Below the pieces are notes generated by a model that saw only the letters and a list, made by a program, of their open reading frames with translations, did no database searches and was not told where the DNA came from. From the NCBI GenBank assembly GCA_030247845.1, contig JAPDRP010000029.1:62001-126000 (forward strand): a stretch of 64,000 nt of DNA, written 5' to 3'. The translations under genes and the position numbers were made by a program. This DNA comes from Coniosporium tulheliwenetii (lineage: Eukaryota; Ascomycota; Dothideomycetes). Of this stretch, positions 52,074-61,155 are shown in pieces (the first letter of the stretch is position 1; each line of letters opens with the position of its first letter).

Positions 52074-52620
52074 CTTTAGGAGTGTGACGGAAGCGCTGAT
52101 GCTATAACAGCATATTGATGGCTACTATACAAGAGGTCGTGCAAGGAGCAGGAGTGATGGTGGACCAGGCTACAATAAATGGGGGTTCGCGTAAACAAAC
52201 ACGTGCCACGCGTCAGAACTGTGACACTATTCTTCGTATTCAATCTTGGGTAATACTCTCGCTATATGTACTTAGTAGTATTGTTTTGATAATACTTCTC
52301 AGCAATATCACAGCCTATTGTCTTTGTCTATTAACCCACACCCTACTACTGAAGAAACGCCACCTGTGCTTACTTTAAGTTAGCTTTGAAGCCCGACAAC
52401 CCTCTTCGACACTCCGACCATTCGGTCCGACTACCTTAGGGAGCTCAGGGTAAACGGTTGGCTTTGGTCATATAAGCCGACCGTGGTAACACTAGACCGC
52501 AAAGCGGAATTGAAGCGGAACTAGAGCATTCTTAGTGGAAATGGGCGCGACCTCTTATACTACATTAGCAGCGTAATACCATAATTGCCACCGTTAACCC
52601 TAATGTGTATTAACTACTAG
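52074..52620. other. Intergenic region downstream of the HET gene
   Basis: An 87-codon frame at 52115-52378 has a hydrophobic C-terminal half but no recognisable family and sits in repeat-like sequence; I do not call it a gene. The stretch contains the 3' end of the minus-strand HET gene. Confidence 0.4.
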
Positions 52621-54733
52621 CTATATAACTATAACTAACGTATGAACTGCCGATTCTATCTTCTCAATGACGTATTTTAAATTCTCATATAATAGTCCAC
52701 CCCAAGCAAAATATCCTACGCGTCGATAGAAACGTAATCCAGGAAACAAGCTTTGTGCTTTGCTAGCGTCACCTGCCACTGCGGGGTCCATAAGTCTGAG
52801 AACTAGACCTGATACTCCTCCGTGAGACGCCAATATAAGCAAACAGTGAAGGCTTTCTCCGTCTGCAATATTGTCTAATCCAGAATCCAAGGGCACATCC
52901 GAAATGAACGGTGCATCATTATTTCCATAGCGCAAACAAGGGCCATCAGACCATCTAGTCTGTACGGAGGCCTTGTATTGAAACCGCACCTGGAGGACTG
53001 GTCCCTTTAGGAAAAGCCTCCCTCCTGATACTAGGCCCCAGGGGTCAGCTGTTCTCCTATTAGACAGACCTTCAATTAGCTGAGCCTTAATCTCGCTTAG
53101 TTGAGATGGCCATTGCGGCCATTCAATCCCAATATCCTCGACAGCGGCCCACGACCAGGACGGTGGCATATGTGTTACATTCGGTCTCCTTCCACTCCCG
53201 TCCCACACTTTTATGTGCCATAGAAGTGCCATTGGCATATCTTGGGACCATAAACCAGCCCAATACTCCCCCATCTTGGGTGCAAATCGACTGGCGAGAC
53301 CAGAAAGTGCAGGAAGCCTGTCTTTATCATAGGTCAATGCTCGAGATGTGTATACTTCGATTATATCTCTCCACACTTTCGACGGGTCGTTCTGAACATT
53401 TCCGCTCGGGTGTACAGCAGCCTCATACTCATGTTTGAGACTTGGTCTCGCCTCTAAGGCCTTGGGATGACATTTTTGCACACTTGTGAGGAAGCCGTGG
53501 TTGCTCGAACATTCGCACCGCACACCAGCGTTGCATTGCCAAACCATTTCCCGACGAGAGTAATGCACCAACCGAGGAGCTAAGAGAACTTCTTGCAGTG
53601 TCCATGCCCGTTTAAGCAAAGGGTGTTCCAAATGGTCTTCGTAGCCTAAACAGCCCAGGCTTAGAAACGGATAATGGTGGACTGACGGGCGGACGAACAC
53701 AGTATACGCATCTCCTTTCTCATCCTCTCCCATAATGGAATATGGGAGGTCTCTCTCCGTGAAACATCCTTGACTGCTATTTGTCGCTGCAGTTGCCGCA
53801 ATAGCTAAGTACGACCTTTCGTATATATTAGCCATCTGAGAAGATTCCCGGGCCCAGTCCTCAAGGTCGTCCTGGATAATGCATAAAGAGTCGATCCAGA
53901 TGTAGGATATCTGCAGACGCCGTGCGATAAGCATTGCATCCTGGAAGGTCTTTGGCAGGCTGTCCCATGATATACCCTGCTTTCGCTGTTCCAAGGTGTC
54001 CATTGTGGTAGAAATAGAATGGCTTTCACCCCAGCAATAACTTAGTGCAAGGTATGTGATTGGCCTTCTGATATCTTTTAATGCACTGATCTCGCATAAA
54101 GATGGATCTTGACCGCTTGTGCTATTGCCGACGTGCACAAGGCGTGTGGGAAACCAGCCGTCATTCTTCGCATCTCGTGCTCGGCATTCCACGTGATGAT
54201 CAATACAACCTTGAAGCCACCATGAGAGCAAATTCAAGGCATCGTTGGACGCCGAACTCTGGAAGATTTCTCCTTGTCCGTTGACCTCGGGCCAAGGACA
54301 TATTTGACCTGAATACATTAGCTGAGAGCTATACACGGTTGACGGTTTTGGAAGTGTGCGTGCCGAAGACAGAGACAAACAAATCGTAGTAGTATTGAAG
54401 GTATGGAACTTGGAGTATCTCACCGTCTTCCGTGTAAAACTGTAGGGACAAAAAGATTCGGCTCATGGAAGGGTCCAATATATCTTCTAATACTTGAATT
54501 TTCAAACTAGTGGACGGAACCTGAGTAGAACCAAAGAGCTGGACAATGAGTCTTAGATCAACGTGAGAAGGGTAGTCTTTGAGATAAAAAGCTACGCCTT
54601 TCAAGATCAGATCGCAACTTGGACACCGTTTCGCAGATTTGAGTAGCTTTCGTAAAAGAATGCGGTCGACTTCTAGGGTAGTATTGTCATATTGATTGGG
54701 TTGCAAATCATTGCAGATCGGACAGGGCGACAT
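52621..54733 (-). CDS. HET-domain (heterokaryon incompatibility) protein, two exons
   Basis: Exons are 54733-54424 and 54308-52621, with a 115-base intron (GTGAGA...GTATTCAG, with GCTAAT near the acceptor) joining in phase: 665 residues. The start at 54733 (MSPCPICNDL) is chosen because a two-pair Cys motif (CPIC, then CPSC) follows at once and could bind zinc. The HET domain (PF06985) occupies about 185-330: LALSYCWGES, IWIDSLCIIQDD, and YERSYLAIAATAA followed by a conserved Gly-Cys. The C-terminal half is the long variable region usual for stand-alone HET proteins. HET domains are TIR-like folds that trigger programmed cell death when incompatible strains fuse (established knowledge). The partner allele or receptor is unknown. 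There are no frame lesions. It lies 280 bases from the pogo element that inserted upstream of its start. Confidence 0.9.
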
Positions 54734-55015
54734 TCGGAAGCAGTTAGTTGTGTTACAAGGGGTCAAGGCTTGATGCAGAGAGGTCGGAATCGATGGTTGA
54801 GCTATTATATAAGACGAGGCACGAGGTTCGAAAAGGCTGCGAGCAGATCGCGATAGAAACTCTAGTGTGGTTTCACGTAATCGCGGAACAACCAATTCGC
54901 CGAGCGCCGAAGAACACCACCCTAGAACACCACCGCAGCCCCGGAATAATAGTCGCTCTAGGCTCTAGAATACCACGCTGATATACTATAACAAGCTGAG
55001 CTGCATTTTGCGCTA
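54734..55015. promoter_or_regulatory. Upstream region of the HET gene, truncated by a pogo insertion
   Basis: About 280 bases separate the HET start codon from the pogo left end at 55016. The element may have displaced upstream regulatory sequence. No specific promoter motif can be assigned. Confidence 0.35.
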
Positions 55016-56871
55016 ACGTGTTTCACAAGCGAGTCGCCCACCCCAAGCGAGTCGCCCACCCCACCAGAATGCTACAACTATCTACTCTCAACTACAATGC
55101 CTCGACAACGCAACGTGCAACAGGCCTACACTGAAGGGATACTACAGCTTGCTATCCAGGAAGTTGAAAACGATGCGACTCTAAGCCAGCGAAGCGCTGC
55201 AGCAGCCTTTAACGTTCCTCGAAAGACCCTCGGAGACCGACGCGCCGGAATCCCGTCTCGACGCGATTGTGAGCCTAACTCAAAGAAGCTATCTAAGCTA
55301 GAGGAGGAAGCAGTTGTCAGATACATACTTGAGCTGGATTTAAGAGGGCTTGCGCCTACAAGGGCTATGGTGGGAGATATGGCTAATGATCTGCTGAGTG
55401 AGCGTGGCGGAAAGCCAACAGGCAAGAACTGGGCGACCAACTTTATTAAGCGTACGCCTGAGCTTAAAACTCGATGGACCCGTCCGTACGATCACCAGCG
55501 AGCCCTCGCCGAAGATTCAAAGGTTATTAGCCCGTGGTTCACGCTTGTGCAGTCCTTCAAGGAGAAGTACGGCATCCAGGACGAGGACATGTACAACTTT
55601 GATGAGACTGGCTTCATGATGGGCGTGATCTCGTCTCAGCTAGTAGTCACAGGCTCAGAGAGACGTGCTGGTAAACGGAAGAGAGTTCAGCCAGGCAATC
55701 GCGAGTGGGTTACAGTGATTCAGGGCATCAACGCTGCAGGGTGGGCAGTCCCACCGTTCATCATCTTCGCAGGCAAGGTTCTGATCGACTCCTGGTATAA
55801 GGAGGGTATACTACCCCGCAACTGGGTCCTTGAGGTCAGCCCTAACGGCTGGACGTCAAACGAGCTTGCTATCGCGTGGTTGAAGCACTTCAACAAGCAT
55901 ACAAAGGCGCGTACAGTAGGCGCGCACCGGCTGCTGATTGTTGATGGCCACGAGAGCCACAACAAGTACGCATTCCACAAGATCTGCAAAGAGGAGAACA
56001 TTGTCCTTCTCTGCATGCCTCCTCATTCGTCGCACCTGCTGCAGCCGCTTGATGTGGGTTGCTTCTCGCCGTTGAAGCGGGCGTATGGAGATGAAATCTC
56101 AGGCTTGGCACGCTTCAACACCAACCTGATCAAGAAAGAAACCTTCCTACCAGCCTTCAAAGCAGCCTTTAACAAGGCGTTTACAAAGGAGAACATCTGC
56201 GCAAGCTTTAGAGGCGCTGGGCTGGTCCCACACGACCCAGAGGCTGTGTTATCAAAGCTTGACGTGAAGCTTCGCACGCCTACACCTCCTGCAGCAGAAG
56301 ACACCCTATGGGAAGCCAAAACACCAAGCAATGCCCGTGAGATAGAGGCTCAATCAACGCTTATTCGCGATCGGGTTCGAAGGCGCCAGAGCTCCTCACC
56401 TGCTTCTATTGTTGAAGCAGTTAATCAGCTTACAAAGAGTAGTCTCATAATGGCGCACGAAGTGGTGTTGATCCGTAAGGAAATGGCTGAGTATCGACAG
56501 GCAGCTGAGGCAGCAACGCAGCGTAAAAGCCGTAAGAGGAAGTATATTCGGAGTGAGGAGACGTTAACAGTAGGCGATGTGTTTGATTTGATTGCTCCTG
56601 ATGAGGCTGGTGAGCAGGAGGAGGGTAAGAGGCCTACGAAGAAGGCTCGCGCAGAGAGGCACTGCGGGCGTTGCGGCAAGACTGGACACAACTCTCGCAC
56701 CTGCCAGGCAAAAATTGTAGATGCAGAAGATAGCGAAGATCTTAAATAGTCTGAAACGATTGCAAACAACACTATAGCTTGTTGTAGTGTTAAGTTATCT
56801 GCACGTAAAGGCGCACAGCTTGGAAGGATGGGCGACTCGCTTGGGGTGGGCGACTCGCTTGTGAAACATGT
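55016..56871 (+). mobile_element. Complete Fot1/pogo element, copy B (1856 bp)
   Basis: The inverted repeats begin ACGTGTTTCACAAGCGAGTC at 55016; the right end carries one change (ACATGT instead of ACGTGT in complement). TA is at 55014-55015 and 56872-56873. It has the same length and nearly the same sequence as copy A but lies in the opposite orientation 19 kb away. Flanks are unrelated to those of copy A, so the two are separate insertions. Confidence 0.95.
55097..56749 (+). CDS. Fot1/pogo transposase, intact, 550 aa (copy B)
   Basis: It has the same architecture as copy A: psq and CENP-B-type helix-turn-helix domains, DDE core (FDETGFMMG, LLIVDGHESH, LDVGCFSPL), a basic tail and a CCHC knuckle. 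It differs from copy A at only about four residues: Glu for Gln near residue 16, Arg-Gln for His-Lys in the Arg/Ser-rich stretch near 420, and Phe for Leu near 500. The frame is fully open. Two intact copies make the family a credible active source of transposase for related decayed copies. Confidence 0.95.
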   Translation: MPRQRNVQQAYTEGILQLAIQEVENDATLSQRSAAAAFNVPRKTLGDRRAGIPSRRDCEPNSKKLSKLEEEAVVRYILELDLRGLAPTRAMVGDMANDLLSERGGKPTGKNWATNFIKRTPELKTRWTRPYDHQRALAEDSKVISPWFTLVQSFKEKYGIQDEDMYNFDETGFMMGVISSQLVVTGSERRAGKRKRVQPGNREWVTVIQGINAAGWAVPPFIIFAGKVLIDSWYKEGILPRNWVLEVSPNGWTSNELAIAWLKHFNKHTKARTVGAHRLLIVDGHESHNKYAFHKICKEENIVLLCMPPHSSHLLQPLDVGCFSPLKRAYGDEISGLARFNTNLIKKETFLPAFKAAFNKAFTKENICASFRGAGLVPHDPEAVLSKLDVKLRTPTPPAAEDTLWEAKTPSNAREIEAQSTLIRDRVRRRQSSSPASIVEAVNQLTKSSLIMAHEVVLIRKEMAEYRQAAEAATQRKSRKRKYIRSEETLTVGDVFDLIAPDEAGEQEEGKRPTKKARAERHCGRCGKTGHNSRTCQAKIVDAEDSEDLK

Positions 56872-57151
56872 TAGTAGTCTTTACCTCTAAGTATAAAACT
56901 ATTATATTTACTTTCTTATTCCTCTTTACACCTAGATGTAAACTATTTTACCTTTAAATATAAGCTATTTTACCTCTAGATATAAAAGCGGCTCGCCCTA
57001 ACTATAGCTATAAGTAAAAAGTATATATAAAGTAATTCTATCCCTTTAAAAACCTAAACCCGCTAATATTAATCTAATCCTATTATAAGTCTCTATCTCT
57101 TTAAATATTAGGCGCGCCTTTACGTCTTAATATCTAATTAGAGCTCGTTCT

Positions 57152-57357
57152 AGCTAGTGTTACTATTTAAATAGATAGATAGATTTTAGAGGCTGTCTAT
57201 TCGATTCTCTTATAGTATTACGTAATATAAAGTTGTCTATTCTAGGTATAGTACGCTTATACTTTAAATAAATAACTTTATATTACGTAATACTATAAGA
57301 AAAACGAATAGATAGCCTCTAAAATCTATCCGTTCGTCTAAATAGTTATACTAGTTC
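57152..57357. repeat. Long imperfect inverted repeat (MITE-like hairpin)
   Basis: The arm around 57160-57234 (containing GATTTTAGAGGCT, then TTATAGTATTACGTAATATA) is repeated in reverse complement around 57275-57350, with a loop of roughly 40 bases. Mismatches are mainly transitions. It could be a miniature inverted-repeat transposon. No relative is seen elsewhere in the window. Confidence 0.65.
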
Positions 57358-57589
57358 TAGTCTCCCTCTAATAAATCTACTTCTTAGTATCCGTGCACTT
57401 TAAGCCGATAATATTATATAGACTACTATACTAGAGGCTACGCTATGGTCTAAACCTATTAAACCACAGTAGACTATAGCTTTATTATAAAACGCGGACG
57501 GGAGGCTTTATAGAATATAGATGACTTATATTATACCCTATAGATAGACTTTATAGGATGCGGACGGGTTTCTTTATACTATATAGACG

Positions 57590-58205
57590 GTTTTATATCT
57601 CGCTTTAGCTTTATAGGGCTTCTAGTTAACCTAGTAAATAGTAGCTTTATATTACACTCTAGCTTTATAGAGCTTTTAGCTAATTTAGTAGATAGTAGCT
57701 TTATATTATACTCTAGCCTTATAGAGCTTCTAATTAACCTAGTAAATAGTGACTTTATATCTTATTTTAGCTTTATATAGCTTTTAGCTAACCTAGTAAA
57801 GCTAGTTTAGAGTAGTAGAGCTAGTGCTATAGACTCTTTAAAGCTTAACTTTATATCTTACTTTAGCTTTATAGAGCTTTTAGTGAACCTAGTAAAGCTA
57901 GTTTAAAGTAGTAGAGCTAGTACTATTAGACTCTTTAAAGCCTAACTTTATATTACAATCTAGCCTTATAGAGCTTCTAGTTAACCTAGTAGACAGTAGT
58001 TTTATATTACACTCTAGCTTTATAGAGCTTCTAGCTAACCTAATAAATAGTAGCTTTATATTATACTCTAGCCTTATAAAGCTTCTAACTAACCTAGTAG
58101 ATAGTGACTTTATATTCTACTTTAGCTTTATGAGCTTTTAGTAAACCTAGTAAAGCTAGTTTAGAGTAGTAGAGCTAGTACTATTAGACTCTTTAAAGCT
58201 TAATA
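57590..58205. repeat. Degenerate AT-rich minisatellite
   Basis: Units of about 54 bases, such as AGCTTTATAGAGCTTCTAGC and then TAACCTAGTAGATAGTAGC, recur about eight to ten times. Longer variants carry AGTTTAGAGTAGTAGAGCTA and end near CTCTTTAAAGC. Differences between units are mostly C/T and A/G. Confidence 0.75.
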
Positions 58206-58266
58206 AGGAGATCGCAGTCTAGTAGCTTAATAAAAAAAATCTTAAACCTCTTATAAATCTTTAGTA

Positions 58267-58476
58267 AACTGCAGCAATATACCTCCGCGAAGTACGCCGT
58301 ACTTCACGGTTCTCCTTCTTTCATTGGTCCGCATCCCCCTGCTAGACCGGCTTATGTAATAATCCCTGCTGCCCCTTCAAAGGTCGCGACAGTTTCGCGC
58401 GTCCTCCGCGAACCACGAAAGATGATGTCCATTATCCTGTTCTGCTACCCTCTTCGAATTGCTTCGATCAAAGGCT
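58267..58476 (+). promoter_or_regulatory. 5' leader of the recombinase/helicase element
   Basis: It begins CTGCAGCAATATACCTCC, contains the small palindrome GAAGTACGCCGTACTTC (about 58290-58306), and runs to the recombinase ATG. Partial copies are at 40471-40660 and 7441-7489, so this leader is a repeated unit, probably the left end and promoter of the mobile element. Confidence 0.6.
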
Positions 58477-61155
58477 ATGGAAGAGAGCTTTACGTATCTG
58501 CCCCAATGGCGCGTCCTCTTATGTCCCGAGTGCGGCTTCTGCTTGCAGCCTCACGAAGGGGCATGGAAACGGCATCTTAGGGGTAAACCGCATCAAATCT
58601 TCGGAAAGCAGCTTGCTGGCTTGCTGCGGCTGCTTCGAAGCTACGATCTCGTGGCGCCCGAGCGAGCCATTAGACCCAAGACGGTAATACCTATCATTAA
58701 CGGCTTGCGAAGACACAAGGGATTTCAATGTCTTAGCTGCTTCCAATTTCTTACGACTAGCTTGGTGACAATGAAGCGCCATGTATCCAAAGACCACGGC
58801 TTCAAGACCAAGCAGCATGGGGCTAGGCCCCTATGGAAGGCGTGTTTGCTCCAGACCTTTTTCGCTGAGAACCGACATATCAACTACTTTGTCGTGCACG
58901 ATAGCTGCGAGGCGGAGAAGCCAAGTGGAGACCCGCGTTTCGCTCTCTCGTCAATGGCCGAAGAGGTGGAGCAGCAGCTGACAAGGAAGATTCAGGAGCT
59001 CGAGGAATCTGAAGCCGGGCTGAATTCGAGGGGTCATCGCACTCAGGTCTCTCCTTGGCTTGAGATGACCCGCTGGTCTGTCTACCTTTGCGGTCAGGAC
59101 TTACGAGTGGCAGCCAGGCTCGTCGAGCTGCCAGATCCGAACACTGATGACGGATGCCTTCTCGCGGTTGTTGCGGCTTTTGATCGCGTGATCGAGCAGG
59201 CTCGGAATTCCATTCTGGAAGATAGAGTGAGTGTGTTCGACCAGCACCGCATCAACAGTTTCATTCGGGGTCGTACTGCTGCCCGGCCGATCGTCTCAAA
59301 GCTTCGGGATGGAACCTACAAAAAGTACAAAGAGGTGTGGAAGCGGCTGCTATGTTTCGTTTATCGGATGATCTGCAAGAACCAACAGCCATCGTTACAC
59401 TGCGTCATCACAAACGCGCAATCCAGAGCCCTCGACGAAATGATCAATGCGGCAAGGGCAGCCCATGCGGCAAGGGCAGAATCAAATTTCAACACAGAGA
59501 GGGAAAGAAGCAGCATCGGTGGATTGCAGCCAGTACCCCAAGACGTGCTGGATCTCCGCTGTCTTGAATTCTCCGTGTCGTTGTTAGACCACTGCCTTAA
59601 GGGAAATATTTATGATAGCGTGGTTGTTGGCTTCCTTGCCGTTCTAGGCATCAACGTGAAGGAGCTGGGTTTCTACGATGCAGGCAGGTACACTAGCCAC
59701 TTGTCCGCTCTCATCAAGATGGCGCAGATGCTTGTTGTTCAACGAGCAGTAGCTGCGGCGGATATGGGAGAAGTGGACTATCCGGCCGATCTCCTTGAGG
59801 AGATGCAAGACCGCTTTATGGTCTATGGCAGTCGATCTCCAATCAACTGGGCGCAAAAGCTCCGCACGTACGGAAGCAAGATTCGCGACACCACGACTAG
59901 TCTTGGTCGTATTGATTGGTCGGAGGACGGGCAAAGACTGCGTTATAAGGAGCTTGAGCTCGACATGGAGGGCTTGCGGCGACTCGTCCGTACCGAGACC
60001 GAGCTAGCGCAGGAACAGCTTGCGGGCCTTCTCCTTATCCGCCCTGACGAGAGCAGAGAGGACATTGTGCCGGCGCTATGTCTGCGCCGTCTCAGGGACG
60101 ATCCAACCATTCAGCAGAAGGGGTGGAGTTTCATCGACGACAAGCGGAATGCAGAGCTCCACGGCTATGAGCGTTGGCTCCTACGGCGGGTGCTAGAATG
60201 TGAATGGCTTCAGGAGGAGTTTTTGGCCAGGCCAAAGTGGATGAAGCCATCTCGGTCATCGATGGTGGCGGCGAAGTGGAAGGCTCAAGCAGTGGAGCAC
60301 TACCTTGCTCAGGTAGACACATTTCTTGAGCGGTTACTCCTGCTTGTCCATATCACCGGAGGACAGCCTGCTCGTGGAACAGAGTTGTTGAGCCTGCAAT
60401 GGTGCAACACCGTGCATGGATTGCGCCGAAACGTTTTCATTGAAGACGGCCTCGTCAGCTTCGTAACCTTTTATCACAAAGGCTATAGCGTTACGAACTC
60501 GACAAAAATCATTCACCGCTACCTTCCGAGGGAGATAGGCGAGCTGCTGGTTTACTACATCTGGTTAGTGTTGCCATTCTGTGGACAGCTGAAGATGCTT
60601 GCATTCGATGCTAAAGAAAAGACATCGCAATTCTTGTGGTCGAAGGGAAAGGAGCCGTGGGACAGCGGGCGGCTCAGTGGTGTCCTGACGCGGGAATTCA
60701 GAACGCACCTGGGGACGCACGTAAACATCCCTCTATGGCGGCATGCTGCCATCGCCATCTCAAGAAGGCATTCAAAGGGCAGGTGTTTCAAGCGAGACTA
60801 CGATGCACAGGAGGTACAGAGCCGCGCCGATGCGCAAGCAGGCCATAATTCCACCCACGCTGGCCTGATATACGCACGAGGGATTGAAGAGGCACCGGGA
60901 CATGTGGCGTCAGCGCGTTCCGAATACAGGGCGCTTAGTCGGGACTGGCATTTGTACCTAGGGTTCAGCGTCTACCTTACCAGCCGGCCAAAACCCCTGG
61001 ACGGGCTGCCAGCGTTATGGCAAGACTGTTCGCATGCATCGATGGGTGGGGCAGGTAATACTGGAGAGAAGGGCCGTAAGCGCTTCTCCAGTGCAGAGCT
61101 AGATAAGGAGATGAATACAGGCAATATAGTAGGAACAAAGAAAATGCGTATATAA
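58477..61155 (+). CDS. Two-zinc-finger (OrsC/DUF3505-like) tyrosine-recombinase-like protein, 892 aa
   Basis: The ATG at 58477 (MEESFTYLPQW) is preferred to an upstream TTG. Two C2H2-like fingers open the protein (LLCPECGFCLQPHEGAWKRH at about 15, and FQCLSCFQFL...MKRHVSKDH at about 85), the arrangement of the fungal OrsC/DUF3505 N-terminus often linked to RecQ-like helicase genes. A long helical middle follows. The C-terminal third has a tyrosine-recombinase pattern: Arg633 in ARGTELLSL, Arg755/His756 in PLWRHAAIAI, His790 in AGHNSTHAG and Tyr799 in LIYARG, with the His-x8-Tyr spacing seen in that superfamily. It would cut and rejoin DNA through a phosphotyrosine link. The frame is open, and the adjacent truncated paralogue shares the pattern. 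The domain call is by motif and would need structural confirmation. Confidence 0.6.
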   Translation: MEESFTYLPQWRVLLCPECGFCLQPHEGAWKRHLRGKPHQIFGKQLAGLLRLLRSYDLVAPERAIRPKTVIPIINGLRRHKGFQCLSCFQFLTTSLVTMKRHVSKDHGFKTKQHGARPLWKACLLQTFFAENRHINYFVVHDSCEAEKPSGDPRFALSSMAEEVEQQLTRKIQELEESEAGLNSRGHRTQVSPWLEMTRWSVYLCGQDLRVAARLVELPDPNTDDGCLLAVVAAFDRVIEQARNSILEDRVSVFDQHRINSFIRGRTAARPIVSKLRDGTYKKYKEVWKRLLCFVYRMICKNQQPSLHCVITNAQSRALDEMINAARAAHAARAESNFNTERERSSIGGLQPVPQDVLDLRCLEFSVSLLDHCLKGNIYDSVVVGFLAVLGINVKELGFYDAGRYTSHLSALIKMAQMLVVQRAVAAADMGEVDYPADLLEEMQDRFMVYGSRSPINWAQKLRTYGSKIRDTTTSLGRIDWSEDGQRLRYKELELDMEGLRRLVRTETELAQEQLAGLLLIRPDESREDIVPALCLRRLRDDPTIQQKGWSFIDDKRNAELHGYERWLLRRVLECEWLQEEFLARPKWMKPSRSSMVAAKWKAQAVEHYLAQVDTFLERLLLLVHITGGQPARGTELLSLQWCNTVHGLRRNVFIEDGLVSFVTFYHKGYSVTNSTKIIHRYLPREIGELLVYYIWLVLPFCGQLKMLAFDAKEKTSQFLWSKGKEPWDSGRLSGVLTREFRTHLGTHVNIPLWRHAAIAISRRHSKGRCFKRDYDAQEVQSRADAQAGHNSTHAGLIYARGIEEAPGHVASARSEYRALSRDWHLYLGFSVYLTSRPKPLDGLPALWQDCSHASMGGAGNTGEKGRKRFSSAELDKEMNTGNIVGTKKMRI

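Larger units (their letters stand above)
56874..58266. other. AT-rich region with hairpin and minisatellite
   Basis: It is TA-rich and RIP-like and has no gene. Within it are a large imperfect hairpin (57152-57357) and a block of degenerate tandem units (57590-58205), described separately. Confidence 0.7.

Noticed and set aside
52115..52378. An 87-codon membrane-like protein
   Set aside because: It lies in repeat-like sequence next to a solo LTR and has no recognisable family; the hydrophobic stretch alone is weak evidence.
58477..61155. A Starship captain (DUF3435)
   Set aside because: The N-terminus has two C2H2-like fingers of the OrsC/DUF3505 type and the overall layout differs; only the general tyrosine-recombinase pattern is shared.
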